Assembly: GCA_031398975.1 (NCBI GenBank)
Contig: JANNOI010000021.1
Location: 62,001-126,000, forward strand
Direction of reading: 5' to 3'
DNA: 64,000 bases
From: JAKFWI01 sp031398975
Lineage (GTDB): Bacteria > Pseudomonadota > Alphaproteobacteria > Caulobacterales > Aquidulcibacteraceae
The notes below the pieces were generated by a model. The model was not told where the DNA came from and searched no databases. It saw only the letters and a program-made list of their open reading frames with translations. Positions within the stretch are counted from its first letter, which is position 1. Each line of letters begins with the position of its first letter. The position numbers and the translations under genes are program-made. Positions 54,674 through 64,000 of the stretch are shown here, piece after piece.

Positions 54674-55702
54674 TTACAGCGCGCGAAGCATGTGGAGCAG
54701 CCCGGCCATGTCCGCGGGCGCCGGCGCGGTGAAGCGCAAGTCCGCGCCCGTGATCGGATGCACAAAGCCCAGCACCGCGGCGTGCAGCGCCTGGCGGGGG
54801 AAGGCGCGCACCGCCTCCTCCACCGCCGCATCCGCCCCCGCGGCCTTCAAGCCCCGGAACTTGCCGTACAAAGGATCCCCGATCAGCGGCGCGCCCCGAT
54901 GGGCCAGATGCGCGCGGATCTGGTGGGTGCGCCCGGTCTCGAGCCGGCATTCGAGGAAGGCCGCCGCGGGGCTGCCGGCGGGGGCGCCGCTCTGCTGGCC
55001 GAACGCTTCCACGGTCCAGTAATGGGTGATCGCGCGCTTGCCGGCGAGGCTTTCGGGATCGCGCAGCACGGCCTGTTTGCGCCGATCTTCGCTCGAACGC
55101 GCGAGGCGCGCGTCGATCACCCCGTTGCGCGGAACCGGCGCCCCGCGCGAGAGCGCATAATAGACCCGCTCCAGACGGTGCGAGGCGAACAATTTGGCGA
55201 GGCCCGCATGGGCCGCGTCGCTCTTTGCCGCCACCACGAGCCCTGTCGTGTCCTTGTCAATCCGGTGCACGATTCCTGGGCGCGCCACCCCGCCCACGCC
55301 CGACAGCGAGCGCGCGCAATGGTGCAGCAGGGCGTTGACGAGCGTGGCGCGCATCGAGCCGGGCGCGGGGTGCACCGCCATGCCGGCCGGCTTGTTGACG
55401 ACGATCAGGTGCGCGTCCTCGTAGGCGATGTCGAGCGGGATGGCCTCCGGCAGGGGCGTAGCGGGGGCGGGAGGCGGAAGCTCGAGGCGATACGTTCCGG
55501 GCCGGGCCTTCTCGGAAGCCGTTTTCACCGCCGCCCCGTCCTGGAACAGCTTGCCTTGGCCGATCAGGCCCTGGATGCGCGCGCGCGACAAATCCGGCCA
55601 GAGCCGCGCCAGCGCCGCATCGACCCGCCCTCCAGCCTCGCCCGCCGTCAGGGCCGCTTCGCGGAACACGCCCGGGCGTTCGTACGGCGCGTCCTCATCC
55701 AT
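54674..55702 (-). CDS. rluD: 23S rRNA pseudouridine synthase RluD-type
   Basis: This 342-residue enzyme would isomerise uridines in helix 69 of 23S rRNA. It has an N-terminal S4 RNA-binding domain ([27 protein letters not shown]) and the RluA-family catalytic motif [15 protein letters not shown] with the nucleophilic Asp. [31 protein letters not shown] is the diagnostic C-terminal block. ATG 55702 ([11 protein letters not shown]) is chosen because AGGAG lies 6 bases before it; the frame is open a further 30 bases. RluC is the alternative; the S4 domain fits both. Confidence 0.9.
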   Translation of the reverse strand: MDEDAPYERPGVFREAALTAGEAGGRVDAALARLWPDLSRARIQGLIGQGKLFQDGAAVKTASEKARPGTYRLELPPPAPATPLPEAIPLDIAYEDAHLIVVNKPAGMAVHPAPGSMRATLVNALLHHCARSLSGVGGVARPGIVHRIDKDTTGLVVAAKSDAAHAGLAKLFASHRLERVYYALSRGAPVPRNGVIDARLARSSEDRRKQAVLRDPESLAGKRAITHYWTVEAFGQQSGAPAGSPAAAFLECRLETGRTHQIRAHLAHRGAPLIGDPLYGKFRGLKAAGADAAVEEAVRAFPRQALHAAVLGFVHPITGADLRFTAPAPADMAGLLHMLRAL

Positions 55703-55819
55703 GCCCGCTCCTGCCGGCCGGGCGGGCGTCATATTCCGGTGACGAAGCCGTCACGGCGCGGTGATCGGGGCCCCGTAAGCATCGCGGCGCGGGTGCGGTC
55801 GCCGGCGGTGGGGGGTAAC

Positions 55820-58311
55820 ATGCGTCGTTCACTGGAATTGATCCTGCGCACGGGCGCGCTGGCGCTCGCGGGCGGTTTGGCGCAGCCGGCCCTGGCCCAG
55901 GAGGCGGGCGCCGGCGTCGAGGAAATCATCGTTACCGTGCAGAAGCGCGAACAGTCCATTCTCGACGTTCCGATCGCCGTCACCGCCTATAACCAGGACT
56001 TCCTCGACGCGGTCGGGGTCACGAAATTCGACGAACTGGCCGCCTTCACGCCCGGCCTGCAAATCCAGGAGCAGAGCCCCAACAATCCGGGCTTCGTGAT
56101 CCGCGGCATAACCTCCGATTCCGGGGAGGCGAATATCGAGCCCCGGGTCGCGATCTTCCAGGACGGCGTGTCGATCTCGCGCTCGCGCGGCTCCTATGTC
56201 GAGCTGTCGACCTGGAGCGCGTGGAAACCGCCAACGGCCCGCAGGCGACCCTGTTCGGACGCGGCGCGCTGATCGGGGCCGTCAATCTGGTGCAGAACAA
56301 GGCCGACACCGCCCGATGGAGCGGGTCCGGGGAGGCGGCGGCGGGCGATTACGGCATGCGGCGCGGGCGCGTGGCGATCAACGCGCCGCTGGTGGAGAAC
56401 GTGCTGGGCGTGCGCCTGGCTTTGTCCTACCGCACCCAGGACGGCTATGTCGGCAACGCCGCGGACGGCCGGGAGCTGAACGGGACCGAGACGCTGGCGG
56501 GGCGCGTCGCCGTGCGGTTTGAACCCACCAGCGCGCTGCGCTTCGATTTGATCGTCAACACCCAGCAGGACGACACGACCGGCACGGCCTTCAAGTCCGG
56601 CACGTTCGCCCCCGCCGGCGGCGATACGAGCCCCTATACGGACGCCTCCCTCGCCAATTTCGGCGGCTTTCTGGGGGATCGGGAACTCGGCCTCGATCGC
56701 ACTCTGGACGGGGTGACGCTGCTCGGGGACTGGGAGATCTCGGACGCGCTGACGCTGAGCTCGATTACCGGGGCGCGCAATTTCAACAGCCTCGAAGTGT
56801 TCGATCCGGACGGATCCTCCCTCAATCTGCTCGCCGCCGCCGAGAGCGCCAAGGGCGAGCAATGGAGCCAGGAATTCCGGCTGAACTGGCGCGCGGGCGA
56901 TCGCCTTTCGGGCTTTTTCGGCGCGGGCTATTTCCGCGAGGACGGCCGCCAGAACGCCCCCCTCGTCTGGGACGAGCGCACCGTGCTGGCGCTGCTTCTG
57001 GGCAACATCACCTCGCCCTATCCCCAGTCGCAGGCCTATCTCACGAACGCCGCCGTGCTGCGCGCGGAGATGCAGGCGCTGCTGGGCGCGAGCGGGGTGA
57101 GCCTGCCGACGAGCCAGGTGGACGCGATCGTCGCCAATCTCCGCTCCAACCACACCGAGGAATACACCAATTACGGCGAGACCGATTCCATCGACCTCTA
57201 TGGCGACCTGACCTGGGCCGCGACCGACAAGCTCGAATTCGGCGCAGGCCTGCGCTGGACCCGGGACGAAAAGACCGCCGGCTACGCCGCCAACACCGTC
57301 AATGGCCGCTCTGTGCTGGGCGGGGTGATCGGGGCGCTCTCGCTGTCCAACACCGCCCAGCGCGACGCGCTGCTTGCCGCCTTGGCGCTGCCGGGGGCCG
57401 CCACCATCGCCGCCTCTTCGAGCTTCCCGTCCTTCGGCCTGTTCGTGCAGCCCACCGCCAACGGCGAAAAGCAGACCGCGGACGGGACGTTCGACGATTT
57501 CACCTGGCGGTTCACCGCCCGCTATGAACTCGCGCCCGAGGTTTCGCTGTGGGCGGCCTATGCGCGCGGACGCCGGCCGGAAGTGATCACCACCGGCGGC
57601 CCGTCGACGCCGGGCGGGGTCGCCGCCTTCTCGATCGTGCCGGCCGAGAAGGTGGACAGTTTCGAGATCGGGGCCAAGACCCGCCGCCTCGGCGGCAAGC
57701 TCGCACTCGACGGCTCGGTCTATTTCTACGAGTACAGCGACTTCCAGACCTCCGAGGTCCAGGGAACCCAGATCGTCACGATCAATGCCGGGGAGGCGGA
57801 GGCCTATGGCTTTGAAGGCGCGGTGCGCTACGCGCCCTCGCCGCTGTTCAGCGCCTTCGCCAATTACGGCTATTCCCACGCCCGCATCACCGGCGGCGCG
57901 CGCGACGGCAACGTGTTCCGCCTCTCCCCGGACCATTCCGCCGCCATCGGCGCCACGCTGCGCGCGCCCCTGCCCAATGGGGCCTCGCTCTCGTTCACGC
58001 CCACCTATACCTGGCAATCGGAAGTGTTTTTCGACGACGACAACGACCGCGCCGACCTGCAGAGCGATCGCGCCTCGCCCTTTCTCAGCGACACCGCGGT
58101 GGATGAACGCCAGGGCGCCTATGGCCTGTTGAACCTGCGCGCGGCATATGCGGGCGCGGCGGGGGATTGGTCCTTGGGCGTGTTCGTCACCAACACGCTC
58201 GATGAGGAATACCTGATCGACGCCGGCAATACCGGCGATACGCTGGGCATCCCCACCTTTATCCGCGGCGCGCCGCGAATGGTCGGCGCGGAGGTGCGGG
58301 CGGGGTTTTGA
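55820..58311 (+). pseudogene. TonB-dependent receptor interrupted by a single-base frameshift
   Basis: The first frame starts at ATG 55820 with a signal peptide (MRRSLELILRTGALALAGGLAQPALAQ) and a TonB box EEIIVTVQKREQS. It contains the plug (VPIAVTAYNQDFLDAV, GFVIRGITSDSG) and breaks after RGSYVEL near 56206. The second frame continues from TANGPQATLFGRGALIGAVN to a barrel terminus at 58311. One T is missing: CTG-TCGAC where CTG-TTC-GAC would restore L-F-D-L-E-R-V-E. With that base the protein would be about 830 residues and complete. It is either a real inactivating mutation or a sequencing error. No other defect is visible. Confidence 0.85.
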
Positions 58312-58392
58312 AGCTTCTGCGCGCGGGTGTACTCGGGCGATGGCGTCGTCCCGGCGGCGGCCCGGGCGGAAGAACGCGAGGCGGAGACGGCG

Positions 58393-60243
58393 ATGGCGGG
58401 GGTGACACGGCGGGGCGTGCTGGGGGTCGGGGTCGCTGCGGGCGCGGCCGCGTGCGGGGCGCCGCCGAAGGCGCCGCCTTCCACGGGCTCCTCAGCCTTT
58501 CTCCACGGGGTGGCCAGCGGCGATCCCTTGCGCGACCGGGTGGTGGTGTGGACGCGCCTCACCCCCGATCAGGCGGGCCCCGTTCCCGTGCGCTGGGTGG
58601 TGGCCCGCGACAAGGGCCTGCGCCGCGTCGCCGCCAGCGGGGAGGCGGTGGCGAGCGCGGAGCGCGATTATTGCGTCAAGGTGGACGTGGGCGGCCTGAA
58701 GCCGGGCCGGGACTATTATTACGGCTTCCTGGCCGGGAGCGCGCAATCGCCGGTGGGCCGCACCAAAACCTTGCCGCGCGGGCGCCTGGACAAGCTGGTG
58801 ATCGCTTCGGCATCCTGCGCCAATTACGGCTTCGGCCTGTTCAACGTCTATGAGGAGATCGCCCGGCGCGAGGAGATCGATGTCGTCGTCCATCTGGGCG
58901 ATTACATCTACGAGTACGGCGTGGGCGGGTACGGCTCCGACGTGGGCCTGAGGCTCGGACGCGCGCCGGAGCCCGGGGTCGAGACCGTCTCGCTCGCCGA
59001 TTACCGCGCCCGCCACGCCCAGTACAAGACCGACCCCGATCTCCAGGCCGCCCACGCCGCCCATCCCTGGATCGTCACCTGGGACGATCACGAGATCACC
59101 AACGACGCCTGGCTCGGCGGCGCCCAGAACCACAATCCCGCCGCTGGCGAGGGCGATTGGGCGCAGCGCCGGCGCGCCGCGATGCAGGCCTATTACGAAT
59201 GGATGCCGATTCGGGAGCCGGAGGCCGGCCGCGCGCTCGAGGCCTCTCACCGCGCGTTCCAGTTCGGCGATCTCGGCACCCTCGTCATGCTGGAGACGCG
59301 CCTGCAGGCCCGCACCCAGCAGCTCGATCCCGCGACCGACCTCGCCTACATTTCCAGCGTCTGGGATTTCGCCAACCCGTCCCGGCCCGTCCCGGTCCCC
59401 GCCGGGTCCCCCGCGCCGGCGACGGCGCGCGCGGTCCCGACCCCGTTCGACGTCACCGGCCCCGCCCCGCGCGCCATCACCGAATGGAGCCGGATCGCGG
59501 CCATCGACCCCAAGGCGCCGCCCGCGGGCGTGGCGTTCCTACCGGATGTGGAGCCCTTCAAGGCCAGGCTCAACGATCCCGCGCGGACCCTGCTGGGCCC
59601 GGCGCAGGAGCGTTGGGTGGGCGAGCAGCTCGAGGCCTCGGCGGCGGCGAAAAGCGTGTGGGCGGTGCTCGGCAACCAGGTGCTGATGGCGCGCATCGGG
59701 CTGCCCGCGCGCGCCGCGCTCGATCCCGTGACGCGCGCCGCCATCGAGAAGGATTTTCCCCGGCTCCGGCAGGCGATGGCGCTGGCCGAACGCGGCGTAC
59801 CGCCGTCGCTCGACATGTGGAACGGCTATCCGCGCCAGCGCGAGCGGCTGTATTCGCTTTTGTCAGAGGCCAACGCCAATGTCGTGGTGCTGACGGGGGA
59901 TTCCCATACGGGCTGGGCGAACGAGCTTACGGCAGGGACCGGCGCGGTGGTGGCGCACGAATTCGGCGTCACCTCCGTCACCTCGCCCGGCATCGCCGAG
60001 GCGTTCAAGGACAATCGCGACCTCGACATGCCCGCCTTGTTCAAGGCGGGCTCGCGGGAAGTGAAATGGCACGACCCCTTCAGCCGCGGCTTTCTGGTGT
60101 TGACCCTGACGCGCAAGGACGCGACCGCCGAGTTCGTCGCCGTATCGACCATCCTCAGCAAATCCTACGAGGCCCGCACGGTCGCGCGTTTCGTGGTCAC
60201 GCCGCGGGCGGGCGCGGGCGTCAAACCGCTCGTGCAGCTCTGA
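58393..60243 (+). CDS. phoD: PhoD-family alkaline phosphatase
   Basis: The 616-residue protein belongs to the PhoD metallophosphatase family, which hydrolyses phosphodiesters and monoesters outside the cytoplasm. A twin-arginine signal is visible (TRRGVLGVGVAAGAAACG), with a Cys that could be lipidated. The PhoD N-terminal immunoglobulin-like domain spans about 35-135. The metal site includes SCANYG, HLGDYIYEYG, WDDHEITNDAW and the C-terminal LTGDSHTGWANEL. It lies 81 bases after the frameshifted receptor on the same strand, so the receptor may have imported a phosphate-bearing ligand that PhoD processes. That link is inference. Confidence 0.9.
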   Translation: MAGVTRRGVLGVGVAAGAAACGAPPKAPPSTGSSAFLHGVASGDPLRDRVVVWTRLTPDQAGPVPVRWVVARDKGLRRVAASGEAVASAERDYCVKVDVGGLKPGRDYYYGFLAGSAQSPVGRTKTLPRGRLDKLVIASASCANYGFGLFNVYEEIARREEIDVVVHLGDYIYEYGVGGYGSDVGLRLGRAPEPGVETVSLADYRARHAQYKTDPDLQAAHAAHPWIVTWDDHEITNDAWLGGAQNHNPAAGEGDWAQRRRAAMQAYYEWMPIREPEAGRALEASHRAFQFGDLGTLVMLETRLQARTQQLDPATDLAYISSVWDFANPSRPVPVPAGSPAPATARAVPTPFDVTGPAPRAITEWSRIAAIDPKAPPAGVAFLPDVEPFKARLNDPARTLLGPAQERWVGEQLEASAAAKSVWAVLGNQVLMARIGLPARAALDPVTRAAIEKDFPRLRQAMALAERGVPPSLDMWNGYPRQRERLYSLLSEANANVVVLTGDSHTGWANELTAGTGAVVAHEFGVTSVTSPGIAEAFKDNRDLDMPALFKAGSREVKWHDPFSRGFLVLTLTRKDATAEFVAVSTILSKSYEARTVARFVVTPRAGAGVKPLVQL

Positions 60244-60556
60244 TCGCGCTTCCTCGCAACGAAGGGTCGGGCGCGCGGGGCGGTTGGTCGGGGTAGGAGA
60301 AGGCGTGCGCCGCCCACCGAGTTGACGGGCGCAAGACCGACGCAGCCCCCTCCGCCGATGCGCTCGCCTTCTCCATCGAGGCCGTGCGTCGCCGCAATCC
60401 CCCGACCCCGTATTCATGCACCCGCCGGCGCCCCTCCGTCCAGTCGGACGGCAGCGCCGACGCTTGAACCGGGCGGCCCCGGCGCGCCCGGTTGTGGACA
60501 TTTTCGTAAGGCCTTCGGCCTTGCGCGCGCGCACCGGGCGGGCGACACACGCCCTC
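60244..60556. other. Intergenic region without a recognised gene
   Basis: This 313-base stretch between phoD and the exonuclease-like gene holds only fragments of frames from both strands, including the antisense frames that run through the neighbouring genes. I see no tRNA, terminator with a T-run, or promoter pair that I would defend. A sequence of the form CGGGCGGCCCCGGCGCGCCCGG near 60472-60493 is a GC-rich inverted repeat of uncertain meaning. Confidence 0.4.
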
Positions 60557-61075
60557 ATGTCTTCCGTTCTGGCGTTCTTGGATTTCGAGGCCTCGAGCCT
60601 CGATTTGGAATCGTGGCCGGTCGAGGTCGGCTACGCGCTTTCCACCGGCCCGAGCGACGCGTTCCTGCTGGCGCGCGACCCGTCCTGGTCGATGGCGCAC
60701 TGGGATCGCCGGTCCGCGCACGTGCACGGCATCTCGCTGCGCGACCTGGAGGCAGAGGGCCTGGCCCCGGACGTGGCGCTGGAGCGGCTGCGCGTTGCGC
60801 TGGAGGGCATGGTGGTTGTGTCCGACGCGCCCGAGTTCGACCGGTTCTGGCTGCAGCGGCTGGCCGATGCGGCCGGCGCTCCCGCCCCGTTCGAGGTGCT
60901 CGACTGGGAAACGGCGCTGCCCACGCGTTTGCGGGCGAAAACCTGGCGGGCGATAGTGCAGGAGGCGGAGCGGCTCTCCCCGCGCACCCACCGGGCAGGG
61001 CCCGATGCGCGCGCCATGCGCGAGACGTGGCGTTTGGCGTGGGACGCGGCCCACCAGGGCTGGGCCGCGCGGTGA
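60557..61075 (+). CDS. DEDD-type exonuclease-like protein
   Basis: This 172-residue protein starts with a strand FLDFEASSLDLESWPVEVGYAL, which matches the Exo I motif (DxE) of DnaQ-like 3'-5' exonucleases, and a following GISLRDL segment. A later VVSDAPEFDRFWLQRL resembles the Exo II motif (D-x-x-F-D). The third motif may be HRAGPDARAMRETW, with H...D spacing like DEDDh nucleases. The fold is therefore likely RNase H-like, but the substrate (DNA or RNA) is unknown. The stop overlaps the GTG of tlyA (GTGA), which suggests coupling to rRNA-modifying functions. Confidence 0.72.
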   Translation: MSSVLAFLDFEASSLDLESWPVEVGYALSTGPSDAFLLARDPSWSMAHWDRRSAHVHGISLRDLEAEGLAPDVALERLRVALEGMVVVSDAPEFDRFWLQRLADAAGAPAPFEVLDWETALPTRLRAKTWRAIVQEAERLSPRTHRAGPDARAMRETWRLAWDAAHQGWAAR

Positions 61076-61791
61076 GGCGGCGCGCCGATGTGCTGCTGGT
61101 CTCCCAGGGCCTCGCCGCCTCGCGCGCCCAGGCGCAAGCCGCGATCGCGGCGGGCGGGGTGCGCGCGGACGGGCGGGTGCTGACCAGGGCCGCCGATCTC
61201 GTGCCCGCCGACGCCGCCCTGACGCTCGCGCCCGCCCACGCATGGGCCTCCCGGGCGGGGCTGAAGCTTGACCATGCGCTCACCGCATTTGCGATCTCCC
61301 CCGCGGAGCGGACCTGCCTCGATCTCGGCGCCTCGACCGGGGGGTTCACGGACGTGCTGCGCGCGCGGGGCGCGGCGCGCGTCTATGCGGTGGATGTGGG
61401 CCATGACCAGCTGGCCCAGCGCCTGCGCGCAGACCCCCGGATCGTCGCGCTGGAGCGCACCGACGCGCGCGCGTTGACGCGCGCCCTGATCCCCGAGGCG
61501 GTGGACCTGATCGTCTGCGACGTCAGCTTTATCGGCCTGGAGAAGGCGCTGCCGCCGGCGCTGGCGCTGGCGGGGGAGCGCTGCGATCTCGTGGCGCTGG
61601 TGAAGCCGCAATTCCAGTCCGGGCCCCGGGCAAAGGCCCGCCTCGCGCACGAAGAAGCCCGCCGCCTCGCGGAGGAGACGGCGGGCCTGATCGATGGGAT
61701 CGCGGGGTTCCGGCGCCAGACGCTCCTCCCCTCCCCGATCCCGGGGGGCGAGGGCGCGCCCGAATGGCTCTATCACGCACGCCGGCTATAA
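61072..61791 (+). CDS. tlyA: TlyA-family rRNA 2'-O-methyltransferase
   Basis: The 239-residue protein has an N-terminal S4 domain (ADVLLVSQGLAASRAQAQAAIAAGGV). A FtsJ/RrmJ-like SAM domain follows: DLGASTGGFTDVLRARGAARVYAVDVG, DLIVCDVSFIGLEKALPPAL, and LVALVKPQFQSGP with the catalytic Lys. TlyA enzymes methylate 16S C1409 and/or 23S C1920, and also act as haemolysins in some hosts. Start is GTG 61072 overlapping the upstream stop. It converges with a glycine-zipper protein gene after three bases. Confidence 0.92.
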   Translation: MRRRADVLLVSQGLAASRAQAQAAIAAGGVRADGRVLTRAADLVPADAALTLAPAHAWASRAGLKLDHALTAFAISPAERTCLDLGASTGGFTDVLRARGAARVYAVDVGHDQLAQRLRADPRIVALERTDARALTRALIPEAVDLIVCDVSFIGLEKALPPALALAGERCDLVALVKPQFQSGPRAKARLAHEEARRLAEETAGLIDGIAGFRRQTLLPSPIPGGEGAPEWLYHARRL

Positions 61792-61794
61792 AGG

Positions 61795-62394
61795 TCAGGA
61801 CGGGCGCCAGACCCCGTCCGCGCCGCGGCACACATAGACCCGGCGCACGCTCTCGCGGCCGTAAGGACCGGGCACGACCTGCTCGCCCCAGCGGCACGCG
61901 GGGGAGCCATAGGCCGTGGACGCGCCGGCCAGGCCGTAATCGTCATAGCCGCCGCTATAGCGCCCCGGCGGAGGCGCGGGCGGGGGAACCGGGGGCCCAG
62001 GAGGGGGAAGCGGGGCCCCATAGACCGGCGCGCCATACGCGCCGCCATACCCGCCATACGGGCCGCACGGGACCGCGGAGGCCCCCCCGATCACGGCGCC
62101 GGTGGCTGCGCCCGCCACGCCGCCCACCACCGAGCCGCCCCGGGCGAAGCTCGGCCCGGTATTGTTGCCGATCACCGCGCCGGCGATGCCGCCCAGAATG
62201 CCGCCCACCACGGCGCGCTTGTTGCGCTCGCGCCGGCACGCCTCGGCCTGGGCGGCCGCATCGGCCTGGGCTCTTGCGTACGCGTCGGCCTGCGCCTGCG
62301 CGGCCGGGGCCGCCGGCGGGCCGGCCCAGGCCGGGCTCGCGGCGAACGCCGAAAGCGCCAGCGCGCCCGCCATCACCAAAGCTTGACCCCGCAT
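61795..62394 (-). CDS. Secreted glycine-zipper protein
   Basis: This 199-residue protein has a signal peptide (MRGQALVMAGALALSAFAASPAWA). An Ala/Gln-rich helix follows, then a glycine-zipper membrane segment (VVGGILGGIAGAVIGNNTG and VVGGVAGAATGAVIGG). A Gly/Tyr/Pro-rich linker (residues 110-160) leads to a small C-terminal Cys module, SPACRWGEQVVPGPYGRESVRRVYVC. GGAGG lies 6 bases before ATG 62394. Proteins of this type sit at the outer membrane or periplasm, and the function is unknown. Confidence 0.78.
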   Translation of the reverse strand: MRGQALVMAGALALSAFAASPAWAGPPAAPAAQAQADAYARAQADAAAQAEACRRERNKRAVVGGILGGIAGAVIGNNTGPSFARGGSVVGGVAGAATGAVIGGASAVPCGPYGGYGGAYGAPVYGAPLPPPGPPVPPPAPPPGRYSGGYDDYGLAGASTAYGSPACRWGEQVVPGPYGRESVRRVYVCRGADGVWRPS

Positions 62395-62543
62395 GTGAAA
62401 CCTCCATCTGCTGGCCGGCCCGCCGCTCCATCTGGAAACGCCGGACCTGACCTTAGGCTCCCTTAAACCAGCCCGAAGCTGAACATGATATGAAGCGCCG
62501 AAAGGAGCGTCTGGTATGAAGCGCCCGGCATGAAACGCCCACC

Positions 62544-63899
62544 ATGAAGCGTTTGGACCGTTCCGTGAAAAGCCGCTCCGCGCAGGCGCCGGGTGGCAAG
62601 GCCGCATTCGCGAAGCCCGAATTCGATCGCGCCAAGAGCCCCAGGCGCGCCCCGCCCGGCGCAGTGAGCGCGGTTGCGGAGCTCGAAATCCTCGAGATCG
62701 GGGCGCGCGGGGACGGGGCGGCCCGCACCGAGACCGGCCCCGTCTATGCGCCTTACGTCTTGGCGGGGGAGCGGGTGCGCGCGCGCGTCGCGGGCGATCG
62801 CGGCGTGCTGTTGGAGGTGTTGCGGGAAAGCCCCGAGCGGGTCGTCCCGCCCTGCGCCCATTTCGGCCGTTGCGGCGGCTGCCAGCTCCAGCACTGGGCG
62901 CACGCGCCGTATCTGGAGTGGAAACGCGCCCAGGTGGTGCGGGCGCTGGAGCGGCGCGGCCTCGACGCGCCGGTGGACCCGATCGTCGCCGCCGCAGGCC
63001 TCGGGCGCAGGCGCGCGGTTTTTCATGCCGTGCGGGGCGGGCGGTTCGGCTTCCTTGCGCGCGGCGGGGGCGAGATGATCGATATCGGCGCGTGTCCCGT
63101 GCTCACCCCGCGCCTGGAGGCGGCGCTCGGCGCGCTGCGCCGGATCGGGGCGATGTTTGCGCCCGCCAAGGGGGAGGCCACACTCGCGTGCCTCGACGTC
63201 GAGGCCGGCCTCGATGTGGACGTGAAGGGCGCGGGGGCGGCGACGGGGCTCACCCGCCAGGCGCTGGAAGCGGCCGCGCGCCTGGCCGACGAGACCGACC
63301 TCGCGCGCCTCAGCCTGGATGGCGAGGCCTTGATCACCCGCCGGATCCCGGAAGTCGCGATCGGGCTGGCGCGCGTGCGCCCGCCGCCGGGCGCCTTCCT
63401 GCAGCCCACCCAGGCGGGCGAGGAGGCGCTCGCGGCGCTGACGCTTTCGGCGCTCGCGGGGTGCGAGCGGGTGGTGGACCTGTTCTGCGGGATGGGCACG
63501 TTCGCGCTGCGCCTCGCGGGCCGGGCGGAGGTGCGCGCGCTGGACGGTGGGGCGGCGATGCTGGCCGCGCTAAAGGCGGGCGCCGACGCCGCCGCCGGGG
63601 CGCTTGCGCCCGTGTCCGTCGAGCGGCGCGACCTCTTGCGCACGCCCCTTTCCGCGCTCGAGATGAAAAAGCTGGACGGCGCGGCCTTCGATCCGCCCCG
63701 CTCCGGCGCAAGGCTCCAGGCCGAGCAGATCGCGCGCTCGAACGTCTCCAAGGTCGCGGCCATCTCCTGCGATCCCGCCACCTTCGCCCGCGATGCGCGC
63801 GTGCTCGTCGATCACGGCTTCACATTGACCCGGGTGAGCCCGGTGGACCAATTTCAGTGGAGCCCCCATGTGGAAGTTGTGGGAGCGTTCGAACGGTGA
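62544..63899 (+). CDS. 23S rRNA uracil-C5 methyltransferase (RumA/RlmD type)
   Basis: The 451-residue enzyme makes 5-methyluridine in RNA with SAM. An N-terminal TRAM domain is followed by the iron-sulfur cluster Cys residues in [15 protein letters not shown], with a fourth Cys in [14 protein letters not shown]. The SAM site is [17 protein letters not shown], and the catalytic Cys is in [18 protein letters not shown]. RlmC, RlmD and TrmA share this plan, so the exact uridine is unknown. The open frame begins at 62544; another ATG in frame is 62574 or later, so the start is uncertain. The stop overlaps the next gene's GTG. Confidence 0.9.
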   Translation: MKRLDRSVKSRSAQAPGGKAAFAKPEFDRAKSPRRAPPGAVSAVAELEILEIGARGDGAARTETGPVYAPYVLAGERVRARVAGDRGVLLEVLRESPERVVPPCAHFGRCGGCQLQHWAHAPYLEWKRAQVVRALERRGLDAPVDPIVAAAGLGRRRAVFHAVRGGRFGFLARGGGEMIDIGACPVLTPRLEAALGALRRIGAMFAPAKGEATLACLDVEAGLDVDVKGAGAATGLTRQALEAAARLADETDLARLSLDGEALITRRIPEVAIGLARVRPPPGAFLQPTQAGEEALAALTLSALAGCERVVDLFCGMGTFALRLAGRAEVRALDGGAAMLAALKAGADAAAGALAPVSVERRDLLRTPLSALEMKKLDGAAFDPPRSGARLQAEQIARSNVSKVAAISCDPATFARDARVLVDHGFTLTRVSPVDQFQWSPHVEVVGAFER

Positions 63900-64000
63900 G
63901 CGGGGCTCTGCCTTTCTGGGAGGCCAAAACCCTTGCGCAGATGAGCGAGGCGGAGTGGGAGAGCCTGTGCGACGGGTGCGGCAAGTGCTGCCTCATCGGC
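63896..64000 (+). CDS. YcgN-type cysteine-cluster protein, 5' part (runs off window)
   Basis: The first 35 codons read [21 protein letters not shown], then [14 protein letters not shown], and the gene continues beyond the window. The CDGCGKCC motif is the Zn/Fe-binding Cys cluster of the UPF0260/YcgN family. The start GTG overlaps the stop of the methyltransferase gene as GTGA. The function of the family is unknown. Confidence 0.8.
   Translation, partial: MSGALPFWEAKTLAQMSEAEWESLCDGCGKCCLIG

Noticed and set aside
56194..58017. 607-codon minus-strand frame opposite the frameshifted receptor
   Set aside because: Antisense shadow of the receptor barrel; translation is Arg/Gly-rich and shows no domain.

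Overview
The window is GC-rich bacterial chromosome from an alphaproteobacterium. Three things point there: a DivL-type pseudo-histidine kinase with Tyr in place of the phospho-accepting His, a PhaR/PhaA/PhaB polyhydroxybutyrate locus, and the conserved order murA–DUF2948–hisD–UPF0262–infA–maf–RNase E/G–yacG. A Caulobacterales- or Parvularculales-like member fits best, but this is inferred from gene content only. There is no rRNA, CRISPR array, transposase or integrase gene. Six tRNA genes are present (Thr-TGT, Tyr-GTA, Gly-TCC, Val-TAC, Asp-GTC, Thr-GGT).

Layout. 1–5.4 kb: the end of glf and a very large multi-sensor hybrid histidine kinase. 5.5–11.9 kb: tRNA-Thr, a patatin-like lipase, a tandem-domain muramidase without signal peptide, metG, and two proteins of unknown function. 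11.9–19.4 kb: RlmB-type methyltransferase, tRNA-Tyr, a TonB-dependent receptor, cytochrome b561, tRNA-Gly, a Kef-type K+/H+ antiporter with its quinone-reductase-like partner, and a single-domain response regulator. 19.4–20.6 kb: tRNA-Val, tRNA-Asp and a tiny island bounded by an 18-bp repeat of the tRNA-Asp 3' end. 20.6–28.5 kb: dehydratase, HrpB, lytic transglycosylase, dapA, smpB, tRNA-Thr and a DeoR relic. 28.4–35.4 kb: the murA-to-yacG housekeeping cluster, closed by a strong terminator. 35.6–42.2 kb: a zeaxanthin-type carotenoid cluster (crtE, crtI, fni, crtZ, crtB, crtY) with a DUF2141 protein. 42.3–48.1 kb: a KASIII-like enzyme, YgfZ, a heptosyltransferase-like enzyme, a GAF hybrid kinase and a pirin. 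48.2–53.7 kb: phaR, phaA, phaB and divL. 53.8–64 kb: a TonB-domain protein, RluD, a frameshifted TonB-dependent receptor, PhoD, an exonuclease-like protein, TlyA, a glycine-zipper protein, an RNA m5U methyltransferase and the start of a YcgN-type gene.

The most unusual items are these. First, an island of about 850 bp at tRNA-Asp carries one low-GC orphan gene, has stem-loops near each end, and its right attachment repeat encodes the last codons of the neighbouring dehydratase. Second, a dispersed palindromic repeat family has CTAG-type ends that supply the TAG stop codons of five genes. Third, a cytoplasmic-looking double muramidase sits beside a patatin lipase. Fourth, there is a possible small RNA with a CCTCCTCCC motif in front of the yacG terminator.
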